Shown here in pieces: positions 24,010 to 40,291 of a stretch of DNA of 64,000 nucleotides (position 1 is the first letter of the stretch; each line of letters starts with the position of its first letter). Origin of the DNA: Trichoplax adhaerens (Eukaryota > Placozoa > Uniplacotomia > Trichoplacea > Trichoplacidae); the NCBI RefSeq assembly GCF_000150275.1, contig NW_002060948.1:2720180-2784179 (forward strand), in the 5' to 3' direction. A model generated the notes under the pieces. The model did not search any database. It was not told where the DNA came from and was given only the letters and a program-made list of their open reading frames with translations. Position numbers and translations under genes: made by a program.

Positions 24010-26609
24010 AACTTCTATGAAATAGGAGTTATTAATACTATAATAAGTGGTGCATTGTCGGGCTAATGGAAGGATTTTGTCAAAAAAGCTTAATGTGCCA
24101 TATTTTACCCTATTTTTAATCGGATATCAGATATTTTATAATTTTCTTTTGGGTATTACATTTAGTTAGTCTGTTATACAGATATTGTAAATAAGGCAAA
24201 TGTACATGACAACAGGTATACATTATGTTTGCAGCATATGCAAACAGGATATTTACATATACATACTATCACTGCGCCAATCACGAAAGGACTATTGTAG
24301 AGCTTCCTATTGCATCGTAAGTAAATACTTGCACAATTTTGCATCAGTATGTAATCTACTTTCACCTTGGTACCTAGAATATCATGTTGACTTGTACATT
24401 TGCTATTTCATTTGAAATACTGCTATTACGTATCTGCTTGCAGCAAGATATATTATTTGTTAATACTAGTAGAGCTATATTCGTCATCATAGAACTTCAT
24501 AAATGCCTTTGACTTTCTTCGACGCTTCGGCCTGTCTTCTTGGATTGGAAATACCGAGTATGTAAAACCTGATATATACAGATTAAACTGTTACAACTGA
24601 GTATTACCATGCTAATATTTAATTATCGCAAAAACAACGCAAGAAGACCCTCCTTAATGTCATTCATGTTCTATTTCTGAAATTCTACTGCTAATTCTTA
24701 GATTTTTTGATGGTTGCAGTCAATAAATTGTATTCCTAGCTATAATTCGATATATCGTTTGATCTATATTGAAGTAAAACTTGAATAGTTCTATCCTTTG
24801 GATCTCAAATTGTTTCATCGTTTAAAGAGTGTAGCATACATTTTATGTTAAAAAACTTAATAATATCTAATTAAGGTCCTGTTTTACTTATATGTACGAT
24901 TATAATTATTTATTATGAAAGTGAAAGCATCATGGACTACAAGTTACACCGTACAAATACTGCTTCTTTTCTTTTTAATGATGCATCATAAACTTTAAGA
25001 ATATGGGTATAATGTGTCTGCAAATCATATTCGAATATTTGACCAATATCAATAAAATCTTGATTACCATTATAAACTGTTTAAAATTCGTATACGTCAT
25101 ATCCTTGTTTGTGATATTACGCATGCGATGCGTGTTCTAATCATTCTAGTAGACTATCGAGACTAATACCAGGTTTACAAGTGTAACGGCACTTATTTTT
25201 TGTATACGTATTTTTTAGGATAGCAGATATGATTCTCGATCAAATACTATTGTGTAATGTCTAATATTTGATTACATATATTAGTGAATGACCTTAATGA
25301 ATCATTCATATACTGTAGTATATGTATGAGAGATTTAAATGCAACAGTAATATTTAACTAGTAAATTCAATACTGACCTTGATTACTAATTAATTAAACG
25401 CGTAATTATTGGCCAAATCCTGTATGAAATATATTGTATAGCACTAATAAAATGATTTAACTTATCCACGCAAAAAGAGTTTCAACTGTTCTGCTATAAA
25501 ATAGCAAAATGTAATTTATAAGCTATAAATATCTAGATATAGCACTTTCTATAAAATAACATCATTATTGACACCGATGTGTCCCTTGACAGGAGCTGTA
25601 CCGTACTGTATTATATTTTGTAATGTTGAAGTGGATATGAAAGGTAGCAAATTTTGCTTATCCAGATTTAACAAATTTTCCATTCGCAATTACATTTAAA
25701 TGTAGGTTTTAATTAGATTATGAAGTTTCCGCATAACAATTGCGTAGATACAAAGCGCAACTACATTCCCAGGTAGACAGTTAACAATGTTTAAAACGTA
25801 ACAAATACATTACATTTATATTTTCAAATTACGAGTACAATTATAAATTTACAACGTATAAATTCTAGAAATAAAAAATTTTAATGTTAGTACTTTGCTA
25901 TGACTTGCTTATATCTCATTAGGTAGTGTATATCAAAGGTTAGTTAATATCTACTTGCTAAAGTTTACCGTTCAGTATTATCCATTGGGCGGTTAGTGGT
26001 TGATACTAAGAGTAGTTATACTGCATTTGCTAGAATACACTTTGTAGCCGGAGAATTTGTTATTCTAAATTAGATTAATTTGCTGGCTTAACTGGTGAAA
26101 GAAATTAATTTGCTCATTCTAGCTCCATAAATGCTATATTCATGTATTGAGAGGAGAAAAAGGTCAGATTTGTAAATTTTTTGTGATTTGTTATGTATTC
26201 ACATCACTAAAATCTTTTCCGTTTGATATTGAATAGTTAAGATACCTAATAAAAATGTAAAGATGACCATTGATCACCGATATCGGATACATAGAATATA
26301 AAAACACATCAAAGTTCTACATTATGTGAATGAAATCAGCACATTGAAGCGTGTATACAAATAAATAGCCAATAAATTTTCGCTTGGATTATATTAAGCA
26401 TATCTTACTGTTGGATAATTTTTACGGATTGATACTGTAATTTATATTGATAAAATCTGCCAATATACCAACAACGCGGTGTTATCACAAATATATAGAG
26501 ATGAAGTAAAATAATACTTGTCGGTCATAAGGCTATCAATTATATAGTTAACAAATTGTTTATGTTGATAATTTATTGCACAATTTGGTAATAATGGTGC
26601 ATCTGTCTA
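24010..26609. other. Convergent intergenic region between T4 and the deaminase
   Basis: About 2.6 kb of AT-rich sequence. Open stretches (for example 24200-24415, +) have no splice context or family likeness. No repeats or RNA genes recognised. Confidence 0.55.
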
Positions 26610-28914
<2,305 letters not shown>

Positions 28915-29943
28915 TATGAAAAAATTTGTAGTTTAATTCAAGATGTTATCAATGATAAGCGTGGTATAACTTATTATCAGTAAGGAGATGTTTGTAATTA
29001 CTGTACTGTACAATGGAGAATTCTAATTAGTTTATGTGGTATAATAGTAATGGCAGTTTAGAACTAATATTATGCAATGAAACTAATCGATTGGATACTT
29101 TCAATTAATTGATTGACTATTTGTACACTATAGTAGGATTATGCATAAGAGTCAAGTTGGGAGTAAAAAAGAATTACTGTGGTGTTTCTCGCCTAGTTTG
29201 TACAAGTACTGTACATGTGGCAGTTAACTTGCTAATTTTTTATTCCGCATCTGCGTATGTAAATAGTGTATATTTTCATTTCAAGTTATCGTGCTGACCA
29301 GTATTGCATGACTGCTGTGTGTATTTGTTTTATTGATGAATGTAAGGAGATTGCTAGCAATTTAGTTCAAGTGCAGTCAATAACAAGATGTTATTTTAAC
29401 TAGTGTTGTATGAATGAGTCGATCGATTTGTCAATAACTCTACATTGCAGATATTAAAATCAGCAGGGATGGCCAGGTAATTGTATCATAGTCATGCTTT
29501 GATTATTAGCCGAATGATTGATATTTTTACTACAGTAGGTGTCAACGATCATCCATGTTCACTTGGACATTTTGTACCTCTACAATCGAGATCGATAAAA
29601 TCAACTGGAGTTGATCAACTCCTTTGCCATACAGTAGTAGGGAGTGTCTTTGATATACTGTAGAAACAACTACAAATTGTCAAGATAAACTTACTGGAAT
29701 AGAATAGATCTTTAAGAGAAGGCTCTGAAAATTCGTTTGACACTTTCAAATGATGATTAATTTTAGTAAACTTCCTTGTGATTATTTTCTTCCTCCAATT
29801 CGATGCAATAGCTCAATTTACTTCTGGATCTTGACGTCGTTGTTGAAGATATGGTTGAAAAAATTTTTTAAATTTAATTGATTGTTTTTCCTTTTAAAAT
29901 ATAAAGTAAACTGTAACCGTCCGTACTTACTGTATAATACCAG
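28915..29943. other. Upstream region of the deaminase, nothing recognised
   Basis: AT-rich, with isolated TACWG pieces near 29000 and 29205. Presumably contains the deaminase promoter; no motif can be named. Open frames at 29109-29297 and 29481-29663 show no likeness to known proteins. Confidence 0.5.
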
Positions 29944-30780
29944 TGCGTAGACTACAATACAATACAGTACAGTACTGTACAAGTGTACATGTATGAGACA
30001 CTTTGTACAGATTGTCTTTTACCGTACTTTGTACTGTGTGAGGGTGATTCCATTACAGTACACTGTACAGTACTGTACACCCAGTCCCTCACGTGTCCAG
30101 TCTGTACAGTGTACAGTACCTTATTAGGAATGGACTGTACGCTGTACTGTGTCCTTGACCTGATGCGGAATACAGTATACTGCACAGTATGAGACACTTG
30201 GTACAGACTGTACAGTACTGTAAAATTGTTACAGTACATTAACAGTAAACAGTATCTTATTCGGAATGTACTGTACTGACCAGTATGAGACACTTGGTAC
30301 AGATTGTACAATTTTACAGTACTGTACAGTATATAGTACAGTACTGTAAAATTGTACATTAACAGTAAACAGTATGTTATTCGGAATGTACAGTACTGTA
30401 CTGTACTGACCAGTATGAGACACTTGGTGCAGATTGAACTGTAAAATTGTTACAGTACAGTACATTAACAGTAAATAGTACAGTATGTTATTCGGAATGT
30501 ACTGTACTGAACGTACAGTATGAGACACTTGGTACAGATTGTACAGTACTGTAAAATTGTTACAGTACATTAACTGCAAACGGTATCTTATGCGGAATGT
30601 GTACTGAACAATATGAGACACTTGGTACAGATTGAACTGTAAAATAGTTACAGTACTGTACAGTGTACAGTACATTAACAGTAAATACTGTAGTATCTTA
30701 TGCGGAATGTACTGTACAGTACTGTACTGAATAGTATGAGACACTTGGTACTGATTGTACTGTAAAATTGTTGCTGCTGG
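29944..30780. repeat. Tandem array of about 95-130-bp units with TACWG runs
   Basis: At least six, probably seven, copies of a unit that contains TATGAGACACTTGGTACAG, then ACTGTAAAATTGTTACAGTA, ACATTAACAGTAAA and a TATCTTATTCGGAATGTACT-like end (unit marks near 29993, 30188, 30284, 30413, 30518, 30611 and 30735). Unit lengths differ mainly by how many TACAG or TACTG pentamers are inserted. A long minus-strand open frame (185 codons) exists only because the unit lacks stops in that frame. Confidence 0.85.
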
Positions 30781-32368
30781 CGACATGACATGACATAGGT
30801 TAACCAGGGACTACTTAATACTGTCTATGTCCATGCTGACTTTTTGTGCCGCTCGTTTTACTATACCACAAGACTGCAACCATGCACCATATTCTACCCA
30901 ACCAACTTTGCAAATCAACGCCATAAAATGGCCCAAAATGATCATAAATAGTAAGTACTGGTTCATCATCAACAATGGTATACTGTACAGTGTACAGTAC
31001 CTACACCGAGTCTACACTGTGACTCAGACAATCATGCTGGTTAGTAAAACCCAAAACCCACCTACTAGACCATGGTGGTCCGTGGGTGGGGTGTCCTATA
31101 ATCATAGGATAATGTACGTGATTGGTCAATATGTGTTGTCTTGAAATGATCACAGACTTTGGAATTTGGAATTCTCAAGTCAGTCATTGCAACATGTGTT
31201 TGCAACGTTGCAAGCAATTGTCCTTGTTTTCCCTCCAAGCTTGTACTGTATGGCTGTAGACCTCATATTGCAATAATAATACTAAAAATAGAAAAAGTAA
31301 TAACAATTCAATCTCATAAATCAATAGTCCTCCTTTGATCGCAGAATAATCACCAGCAATGAGCCAAATAATATTACTGATCGCATTGTATTCAGCCTTG
31401 AGGAATACTGTACAGTAGAGAAGAGTTAGTGTTCAAATTGGACATGAGCTGCGTTATGTTGTGCTTTCGATGTCAGTGACATGTTCTACTTAGAACTACT
31501 GTATGCTTCATTATTATATTGATCTTCAAACTCAGTTAAATCAAGCCGAGCAGAAATAGCGGCCTATCGATCATGATCATGGATTATTGTCGATATCACC
31601 TACTGTCCTGTAATAATATACGGGTACATTTTATTTTATGTTGGGTTTAAAGGCCAGTTCAATCAAGCTATTAGGCCGAAGAGATATTTACATTCTGTAG
31701 TCTACGGTACAGCTATACGGGTATTTTATAGTTTAGAGTGGGCTTCGAGCCCAGTTCATCAAACAATTTAGGCACAACATCCATGTCCCGTTACTGCCCT
31801 GTAAGAATGTACGGCTATATGAGCAATTGATAGTTTATATTGGGCTTAAAGACCAGTTCAGTGAAGCAATTTAGGCCGAACCTACTGTACAGCGTACAGT
31901 AAGGCCAATCTGATATTATGTTGAATACAGTAGCAGCAGTGTCTGTCAAGATGGGAAAGATACTGGTAGTGCACAACGATATAATTAATTAATTAATATT
32001 GTAAATGCTTTTTTACGATGCTCCTTTTTGGTCTGGCTGTAAAACACCGATACTACAGTACTGTGTAACTACCATAGGCTGTAGTTAGTAGACACATGAG
32101 CTACTGGAAAGAGAGAAGGACTGTCAGCGATTTTCATTGAAAGACGGGAACTGTCTGTCAAGCTACAGTACTTGGCAACTAGACTATCCCAGGCGATCTC
32201 AGTGTACATACTTGTAACAGCGACTGATAGTTTGTCTTCGAAAGTTGAAAGAAATGGAATTATTCTATACTGGGATAAAAAGTAAGTAATCAAAATATCA
32301 AGAGCCAATTACTCAAGGCTGTACTGATCTGTCTGCATGGAAAACCATTTTCGAGGGCTCGCCACGCC
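30781..32368. other. Intergenic with a three-copy tandem repeat at 31.6-31.9 kb
   Basis: No gene seen. From about 31640 to 31890 there are three diverged copies, about 100 bp apart, of a unit with the core GGGCTTAAAGACCAGTTCA followed by CAATTTAGGCCGAA. Isolated TACWG pieces occur near 30985, 31405 and 31885. Confidence 0.6.
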
Positions 32369-33505
32369 CCTCTAATGATGGTCTACAGTACTGTACAGTA
32401 CAGTACTGTACTGTAGAGTAAATCCTACTGTACTGTAGTTGTTGTGGACACTTAGGCAAGGGCGCACATAATGTTGTAAAGGAGGTTGAAATAGGCTTGT
32501 GTACTGTACTGTACAGTACAGTACAGTACAGTACAAAGCACACTTAGTACAGCTTTGGCTATAGCACAAACTGGAGGGTGACATCATTTTTTCTACAGAT
32601 TGTACTGTACTGTACAGTGTACAGTACATGCCACACGTGGGTCTCCTGAAGGCTCACTGAGACGGTACTACAGTATAACCTACTGTACAGTGTACTGTAC
32701 AGTACATACAGTACAGTACTGTACACTAGTCCATTTACAGTGTCGTCATGTACAGTACTGTACCATACTGTACTAGTGTACTGTACTGTACACTCAATGA
32801 TGGACTACTAAAATGTACTACAGTATTTTAGTACTTACACTGCACGTGTAGTCAATGTGCAAAACAGTTGTCACAGATCTCCAAACAAAGCACACTCAGC
32901 ACAGCTTTGACTACAGTACAAACTGGAGGGTGACATCATTTTTTCCACAGATTGTACTGTACCGTACTGTTCTGTACAGTACAGTACAGTATACAGTACA
33001 GTAAGTCAGCACATGCCACACGTGGGACAGAGGCGGTACAGTACTGTAACCTACTGTACAGTGTACAGTAGTCCATTTACAGTACTGTACTGTACAAACT
33101 GGTGGGTGACATCATTTTTTCTACAGTGTACAGTAGTCCATTTACAGTGTCGTAATACAGTATATTGTATTGTACACTCAGTGATGGACTACTGAAATGT
33201 ACTGTACAGTACTAAAGTATTTTAGGATTGTGTGCACTGTACGTGTAGTCGATGTGCAAAATAATTGTCACTAATCTCGACATAGAAATAGAAACTTTTA
33301 TTTTGTACCAGTCTACGACACTAAGTCAGTTACTACCGATGGGTACAATATTGAAAAAAAATCAATGCTGTAGTCTTCAGCTTTGCACCGTAACCACAGT
33401 ATCTACTTTTCTCTATCGTGCAAACTGCTCCTGATGGCCACTAGCGAAAGCATACTGTACTCAGTGTACTGTCCACTACAGTACTGTACAGTATGACAGA
33501 GTGCA
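32369..33505. repeat. TACWG block with a duplicated unit of about 350 bp
   Basis: Two copies of a unit (starting near 32536 and 32886) share AAAGCACACT, ACAAACTGGAGGGTGACATC and CATGCCACACGTGGG; a third partial copy begins near 33095. Mixed TACAG and TACTG pentamers fill the space between and inside them. The block ends about 100 bases before the mitofusin start codon, so it must overlap or abut that gene's promoter or 5' leader. Confidence 0.82.
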
Positions 33506-33608
33506 CAATACAATACACTGTAGCGAAGGCAGCGTGGAAATTCAAAAAGTGCCCTGAAACCGCTTGCTACCGGAACCGATTGGAAGATAGATTGAGAAAA
33601 ATTGCGTT

Positions 33609-36600
33609 ATGGCTGATCTAACCCATACTAGCGAAGGAGATCATGGCTCCACTGGTGGCACTTATCGTTCTTATACGCCAACAGCCAAACGCCATCGACC
33701 TCAAATGAATCGTTCTCTTTCTGTAACCAATATAAAAGATCAACATAATATCATGAGTAAGAGCGATGCATTTAATAATTTACCACCATTACAACGCTTC
33801 GGCATGGCAAGGAAAGAAGTTAATCAAATCTATCGGAATATTGCTAAATTTGTCAATGATGGTTCTGCATTCTTACAAGAATTTGACCAACACAGCAAAA
33901 ATTTTAACATTAGTGTAGAAGAAATCATGCTTCAGTTGAAGAGTTTTGCTAATCAGGTGGCTGGTATACAGGAAATGTTAACTCGTGATCAAATGAAGGT
34001 ACTCGACATTTCTACTTCGTAATCATCATATGAGTTAATTCACCACCTTGCACATTGTACAATTGGGATATAGACAAGTCCACTTTTTGAGTAATTGATA
34101 CCCAGGATGATATACTAGGACTACGATATGTTATGATGTATGGGGAGCACAACAACAATAGGATTGTATGCAGAACTGCGGCACAGTAGTGACAACGCAT
34201 AGAAATTAGAAATAGCATACTATAGATCCAATAGACTAGTATCTATGACAGTGTCATAATGAAGGAATGCCTATGATTGAAGCCGCACAGCCGTTTCCTT
34301 AAATTCTTCCATGCTGCAAAAGATGTGATGCATCCCATTCCTTCTTGATACAAGTTCAAAATTGTTATTCTACTGACTTGCTAAAACTCTCACTTATTCA
34401 TTCACGATCCTCATTACACCTACAGTTAATATAACAACAAGTATCTGATTACTCTTTTCAAGACTGCTCAGCTAGCTGCTATTTTCAACTGTAACTAGTC
34501 GATTTTTCTGGAGTTATAGAGGAGACATTGCATCATTGATCAACTCGCTTACATGCCAACAATTTACATGAAGTCTTTCAATTCTGTAATCTTAGACACT
34601 GCTATTTTTTAAATATGTTCTCTACGCTTAGCAATATCTACAGTATAACGGTTACCGACTTGCTGTGAGGCATTAATTAGATGCAATTCGAGACGGTAAC
34701 TTCATATCAATTCAGTGGTAAGATACAGTGGAAAGTACCTGCTGCTATATAATTATGCAGAAGAATAGAGCTACTCCTCATCCAATATGACGCAACATAG
34801 CATAGTATACAAATAGATAATATGAGCTTTGCCACATGACTATGTAGTAGACGATGTTGCCTTGATTTCTCTACTTCAGATCAAACGATGTGTTATACAA
34901 TTAAGATATTGTACATAGTTAGCATTGCAATGCAATATCTGCCATACAAAACGCGCAATATTGTTTGGATGAAGGCATACAAGTATCAAATAGAGATACT
35001 GTATCGCTTGCTTGTGCCTGTACTATGCGCATGTTATACGTTATATCAGGAATAAAGTGATGCTAAATTAACCTACATAATAAAGTCGTTTGTTATTGCA
35101 ATGTAGGCTATCTACAAGAAGTGTTTATTTTATTTCTTGCCTACTTAAAACAACCTGTTTTAGTCTTGTGATTTACAGTTACTTTAACTTGCAATGTATA
35201 TAGCATGCTGTCGTTGACTAACAACAACATAGCTCACTTTTATTGCTTGCTTTGATTCAAGGTATGCTTTTTTGGTCGTACCAGTAACGGAAAAAGTACT
35301 GTTGTCAATGCTATGTTAGAGGACAAGATATTACCAACTGGAATGGGCCATACTTCGAATTGTTTTTGTAGTGTGTCTGGTTGCGATGGCGATGAGTCTT
35401 ACATGTTAACACCAAATGATGAAAAGTTAGCCGTTACGGTGCGCTAACTCTAATTAAGAATTGACCATTCATGCATCTTGTTCTCTAGATCACATCTTTT
35501 AGCATCGGTATTCTACATATGTACAGTGTTAATGGCAATGTCTGACTACTGGATCATAATGTTCTTTCTAGAGTGTAAAACAATTGGCTAGCGCGCTATC
35601 ACAAGAAAAGCTAGAATCAAACGCTTTAGTAAGAGTTTATTGGCCTAAAAATAGGTATTTTATTTTCTTTCCTAGCTTACTCGATTGATTTCGGTAACGG
35701 TGTTGATGATATAGTCGATTTTAATGATAGTCTGTTGTTATAACTAGAGTTGAGTTGCTTCGGGACGATGTTGTTTTGGTCGACAGGTATAAACGTTAGC
35801 AAAAATGCATTCGATCGTGATTTTCAACCTATCTGTGTATCGTTAGTAAATATGATTATTTTTTGTATGACATCATTTCTTCTATACGATCCAGTAAGAT
35901 AACTGTATCTAAACATGATTTATAGATTATTCTATTTCCTAGCTGTCTTTGTAGCGATGATTTTCTCCTTTTAATTTACAGTCCTGGGATTGATGTTACA
36001 CCTGATCTCGATTCGTGGATTAATCAGCATTGTCTAGATGCTGATGTTTTTGTGCTTGTCGCCAATGCTGAATCAACTTTAATGATAACGGAAAAAAATT
36101 TCTTTCACAAAGTTAGTGAAAGGTTATCAAAGCCTAACATCTTTATCCTTAATAACCGTTGGGACGCATCTGCAAACGAACCAGACATTGTAGAAGAGGT
36201 ATTATATACAATCCGCATTAATATAACTTATTTATTATTATAGGTATTGTTCTACCCAAATCATGATATTCAAATTTTGTAGGAAATCTAATGGCTGTGA
36301 CATAATTTTCATTCCAGGTTAAAAAGCAGCATCTTGAGCGTACGATTGACTTCCTAGCTAATGAATTGCAAGTTGCTAATAAACGGGTTGCCCTTGACAG
36401 GGTTTTCTTTGTATCAGCGAAAGAGGTATTCAATTATACTGGCTCGTTCTCGTACACATTAATCTGTTGGAATAAGTATCCATGTGCCTTATATTGCGTA
36501 CATGGGATTCATATTACTATTTGCAAGTAACAGTTATTAATTTTTGATCTATAATATTTTAGACTCTAACTGCTAGACAGAAAAGACAGAGAGGAGACCC

Positions 36601-39259
36601 AATAGACGGTTTGTTACTTTCTTAAAAGTTCACATTCAACTAGTGTTAAGATAGCTATTGTCTAAAAATAATTCTATCATGAAAGGGGTTGGATTTAGCG
36701 AAGGTTATCAAGCGCGCTTACTTGAATTTGAGAGCTTCGAAAAGAAGTTTAAGGTATTTTTGAAAGACATAACCTGCTGGTTTAACTGAGTGAAAACTTT
36801 TGTCTATTATTAATTATTTCTAGGAATGTATATCTGAGTCAGCAATCAAGACTAAGTTTGAACAACACGCTAAGCAAGGGTTAAAAATTATCGATTGTAT
36901 GAAAGATGCCCTCCAACAATTGGAGAATAATATTATAAGCAAAATGTAATTAAGGAACGATGCTTTACCTAATAACATTAATGATGATCGTAATTTGCGC
37001 TTATTTGGATTAAATGCTGTATTTACAACATCAATGAGTTCTTAAACCATTTGTGTGTTATATTTACGTTACAGTGTACAATTACGCGATGAACGGAGTA
37101 CCTGCCTAAAAAATTTAGCTTATGTAAAGAATCGTCTTCGTGATGAAGCGTCACACTTTGATGCCCGGTTGAAACAATTAACTAGCAGTGTTGAGAAAAA
37201 AGTTTGTAGATAAAAGTTATCATTTAAGGATAGAGTTTCACTAAATTGTATTTGTGATGTATACAGTAATATTCATCATCATTTACTATATGTTTGAAGG
37301 TAGCGAAGGCAATGACCCGAGAGATCAACCACTTAGCTTATTTAGTGGATGACTTTAATCGTCCGTTTCATTCACATGATCTTGTCATTCAGACATATAA
37401 AAAGGTAACTCTGACACGATAATAATTAAACTCTAGTGTGACTATAAGTGTTCGTTTTGCGCATCGTTAATGATATAATAAATATTAAGAATGTTCGATA
37501 AACTTTTGGGGTTATCTGTTATAGGAACTACTCGATTATATAGATGAAGGGTTGGGTAGAAATCTTATGGTTCGCTGCTCGGAAACTGTTAATGATGGCT
37601 GGAATAAAACACGAAATGATATTATAAGTAGGTTAACTTTCCTATTTTTCAGTGATGGTGGCTATACTTTCTAATCCTTCTACATTCGTAATCTTATGGG
37701 TTAATATCAACTGTTTTATAAAAATCACGTATCTTCTTAAACGGATACTTTAAAATCTAGAACGAATACGAGAAATTCTACCTGCAGATTATCATAAAGC
37801 CCTTGCTCTTGACGATACCTTGTAAAAATTACTTAATAATTTTCTTAGTGTTATAACCATCGGTTTTGTATAAATATATATTATTGAATTCGATCTCTGA
37901 TGACTTCTAGGCCTGAAGTTCCTATCAGTTACAATTTAGATTGTCATAACTTGTGCGGTGGGTTCCAAGAAGATATAAAATTTAGATTCACTTGGGGCTG
38001 GCGACCGTTGCTTCGTAGTGCTCTAGTCTTATGTGGCAATACACGTTTTGTGCGAGTTCTGGATGAAAACGAGGTTATATCGACTGTAAAATAGCAATCA
38101 TTATATATCTAAAATAAGGTTTCTCCGCACTGTCAAGATCTATACGATTTCCATCATATAGATCTTACATCATGGAGAAATAGAAATATTTTCGATAGGT
38201 CTAGCTGTATTGCAGTACTAATAACACATACTGACAATACAAACTCCTTATTGAACATTCTTATTACAGTATATTAATAAAATACAGTTCCTATCGTTTA
38301 TAAGAGTTGTAACACTGCTAGTACAATTTCTATCTTAGGAATTCTCTCAGCGTGCAAATCAGGATACTACAGTAGTTGGGTCACCTGAGTTGCCCATCAG
38401 CCTAGCTACTGGTATTGCAATGGCTTCATCGTATAGTTCTTTAGGAATTGTTATCACTGCTGGTGCGGTAAGACACTTTTTTGAAGATTTTGAGTTGGAT
38501 TATAGCATATATATACGTATATAAACTACATGAGAAGATATTCGTTCGTGATAGTATATTTAAATTGATACAAACTTTGTTTTTGGATTAGATTTTTAGA
38601 ATGGTTGGTTGGAGATTATTTACTGTTGGGATTGCCGTATATGGCGGATTATATGGCTTTGAGCGTTTAACTTGGACTCGTGGAGCTCAAGAGCGCACCT
38701 ATAAGAAGCAGGTAAAACTTTAAATCGGATATAACTTTGTAACTAAAAGCAAATGCACTAATTCTTTTGTTATATACAGTTTGTTAATTATGCTACGCAG
38801 AAATTGAAAATGATGATATCGATTACAAGTCGAAATTGTAGCAATCAAATTCAAAAGTACGATTAATTATTTATATTAGTGCTTCGTGCCTACTAACATA
38901 TAGTTAGTGAAACTAACATTCTATTGAATTTCTTAAATGCTTAATAAATGAAGTGAACTTAATGGAACATACCATCGGCTAATAAACGCAGTCACTGAAT
39001 ATAAAACTACATTGGAAGAACAGAGTAAAGAGCTCAATTTACGGGTATCAAAATTGGAAGAAATTGAAAATACATTTAAAGTTTTAAGGTAATATTATGA
39101 ATTATATAATTAGCAGCTACAATCAGTAACCTTATAGGTCTCAAATGAAATTTAAACTGATACGCTATTATGGTATTTTCGTATAGCAATCGTTCTATTT
39201 GGCTTCAAAATGAATTATTGGCTTTTATAGATACTTATTTACCTCACGATTCTGATTAA
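33609..39259 (+). CDS. MFN: Mitofusin (outer-membrane fusion GTPase)
   Basis: Nineteen exons: 33609..33998, 35262..35438, 35572..35654, 35748..35786, 35982..36198, 36318..36425, 36563..36608, 36686..36753, 36824..36945, 37075..37201, 37300..37404, 37525..37627, 37761..37821, 37911..38073, 38339..38467, 38592..38711, 38780..38856, 38954..39088 and 39187..39259; 780 residues, close to human MFN1/MFN2. Dynamin-family GTPase that tethers and fuses mitochondria. Motifs: G1 GRTSNGKST (135-143), G2 Thr161 in GHTSN, G3 DSPG (229-232), G4 NRWD (288-291); then HR1 ([20 protein letters not shown]), a paired membrane segment around residues 625-675 ([28 protein letters not shown]) and a C-terminal HR2 coiled coil. 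All key residues are intact. A single copy is expected outside vertebrates, so MFN1 versus MFN2 cannot be assigned. The N terminus is about 30 residues longer than in human MFN. Confidence 0.96.
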
Positions 39260-40291
39260 TGTTGATAGAGAATCCATAGTTCCATACATTTCTTTATCAA
39301 CTGCAATTGAAGGATATGTAAAATAATATTTGTTACTGTATGTAATCTAAAATTGCAAATCTTTGCAAGATTTTTGACAAAAATTACTAGTTGATAAACT
39401 AAAAAATTTGAAAGCAGAAACTCGTATACGTAGTCTTTACATATCATCATCATTCGAAATCTGATAAATGATTACTTGTTGTAAATGACTAGTCAGTCAT
39501 GCTTGTTACTTCGACATGTACGGTTTGTTTGTATTAAAGTAAAACGAGTACTTCTATAATTAACAAGTTTAACATAAATACTGATACGATAAGATGCCGA
39601 AACATAAATTTAAACACATTAGACGATACTTTCAATTATTTATTACTCGGTTTGATATACAAAAGACCGGTAAATACCGGCAAAGTTAACGCATTAACTT
39701 TAATGCCTGAAATTTTATGTACTTATAATTAAATTGTATACGACCAAATCAGCTAGGTGTACTCTTTCTTATTCAATTATAATTATTAAGTGCGTTATAA
39801 TCTAAGTTGAATTAGCCAAGCATCTAGGTATTTGCTATCTTGTATCCGGAAATAAGTACGTATTTAAGCTAAAATTCTTGTGGTATATGCGCTTATGTGT
39901 CCAGTAAGAAAATGGACTATAAAAATAGAATTCAGGTTATGTCGAGAATTTTTGTCATCCTAATCAAATGGCAAGAATACTATAATATTTTTTAACTACA
40001 CCTACAATATTCAGTGAATAAAGTTCCTATAAGTTACATGAGTTAAGCGGTCCTAATGATTTATGATGTATCTAAGGATGGCTTAGTTTAAATAAGGCGA
40101 GTATTACGTGAGAAGAGATTCGTGAATTTGGGTTAAATCAATATACGGTTGTGCGTTGCATTACTGCGTAAACTGAAGAATACGAGTGTATAGAGACTTG
40201 TATACACTGTATATATATATATATATATATATAAAATAAAAGGACGTTGACAAGGTTCGCATGGATATCAGTCCACATGATTGTTAGGCTC
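39260..40291. other. Convergent intergenic region, mitofusin/PEX5
   Basis: The two genes end tail to tail about 1 kb apart. AT-rich; a (TA)n microsatellite lies at about 40210-40233. No gene or RNA recognised. Confidence 0.65.
40210..40233. repeat. (TA)n microsatellite
   Basis: About twelve uninterrupted TA dinucleotides about 60 bases downstream of the PEX5 stop codon (minus strand). Length polymorphism is likely. Confidence 0.9.

Noticed and set aside
29944-30780. CRISPR-like look of regularly spaced repeats
   Set aside because: Units are of uneven length, spacers are themselves pentamer repeats, and the setting is eukaryotic with introns; there are no cas genes.
30229-30786. 185-codon minus-strand open frame in the 30-kb block
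   Set aside because: It consists of the tandem unit translated in its one stop-free frame, with no start context, splice sites or family likeness.
36052-36243. Separate small gene within mitofusin
   Set aside because: It is simply exon 5 of mitofusin read past its donor into the intron.
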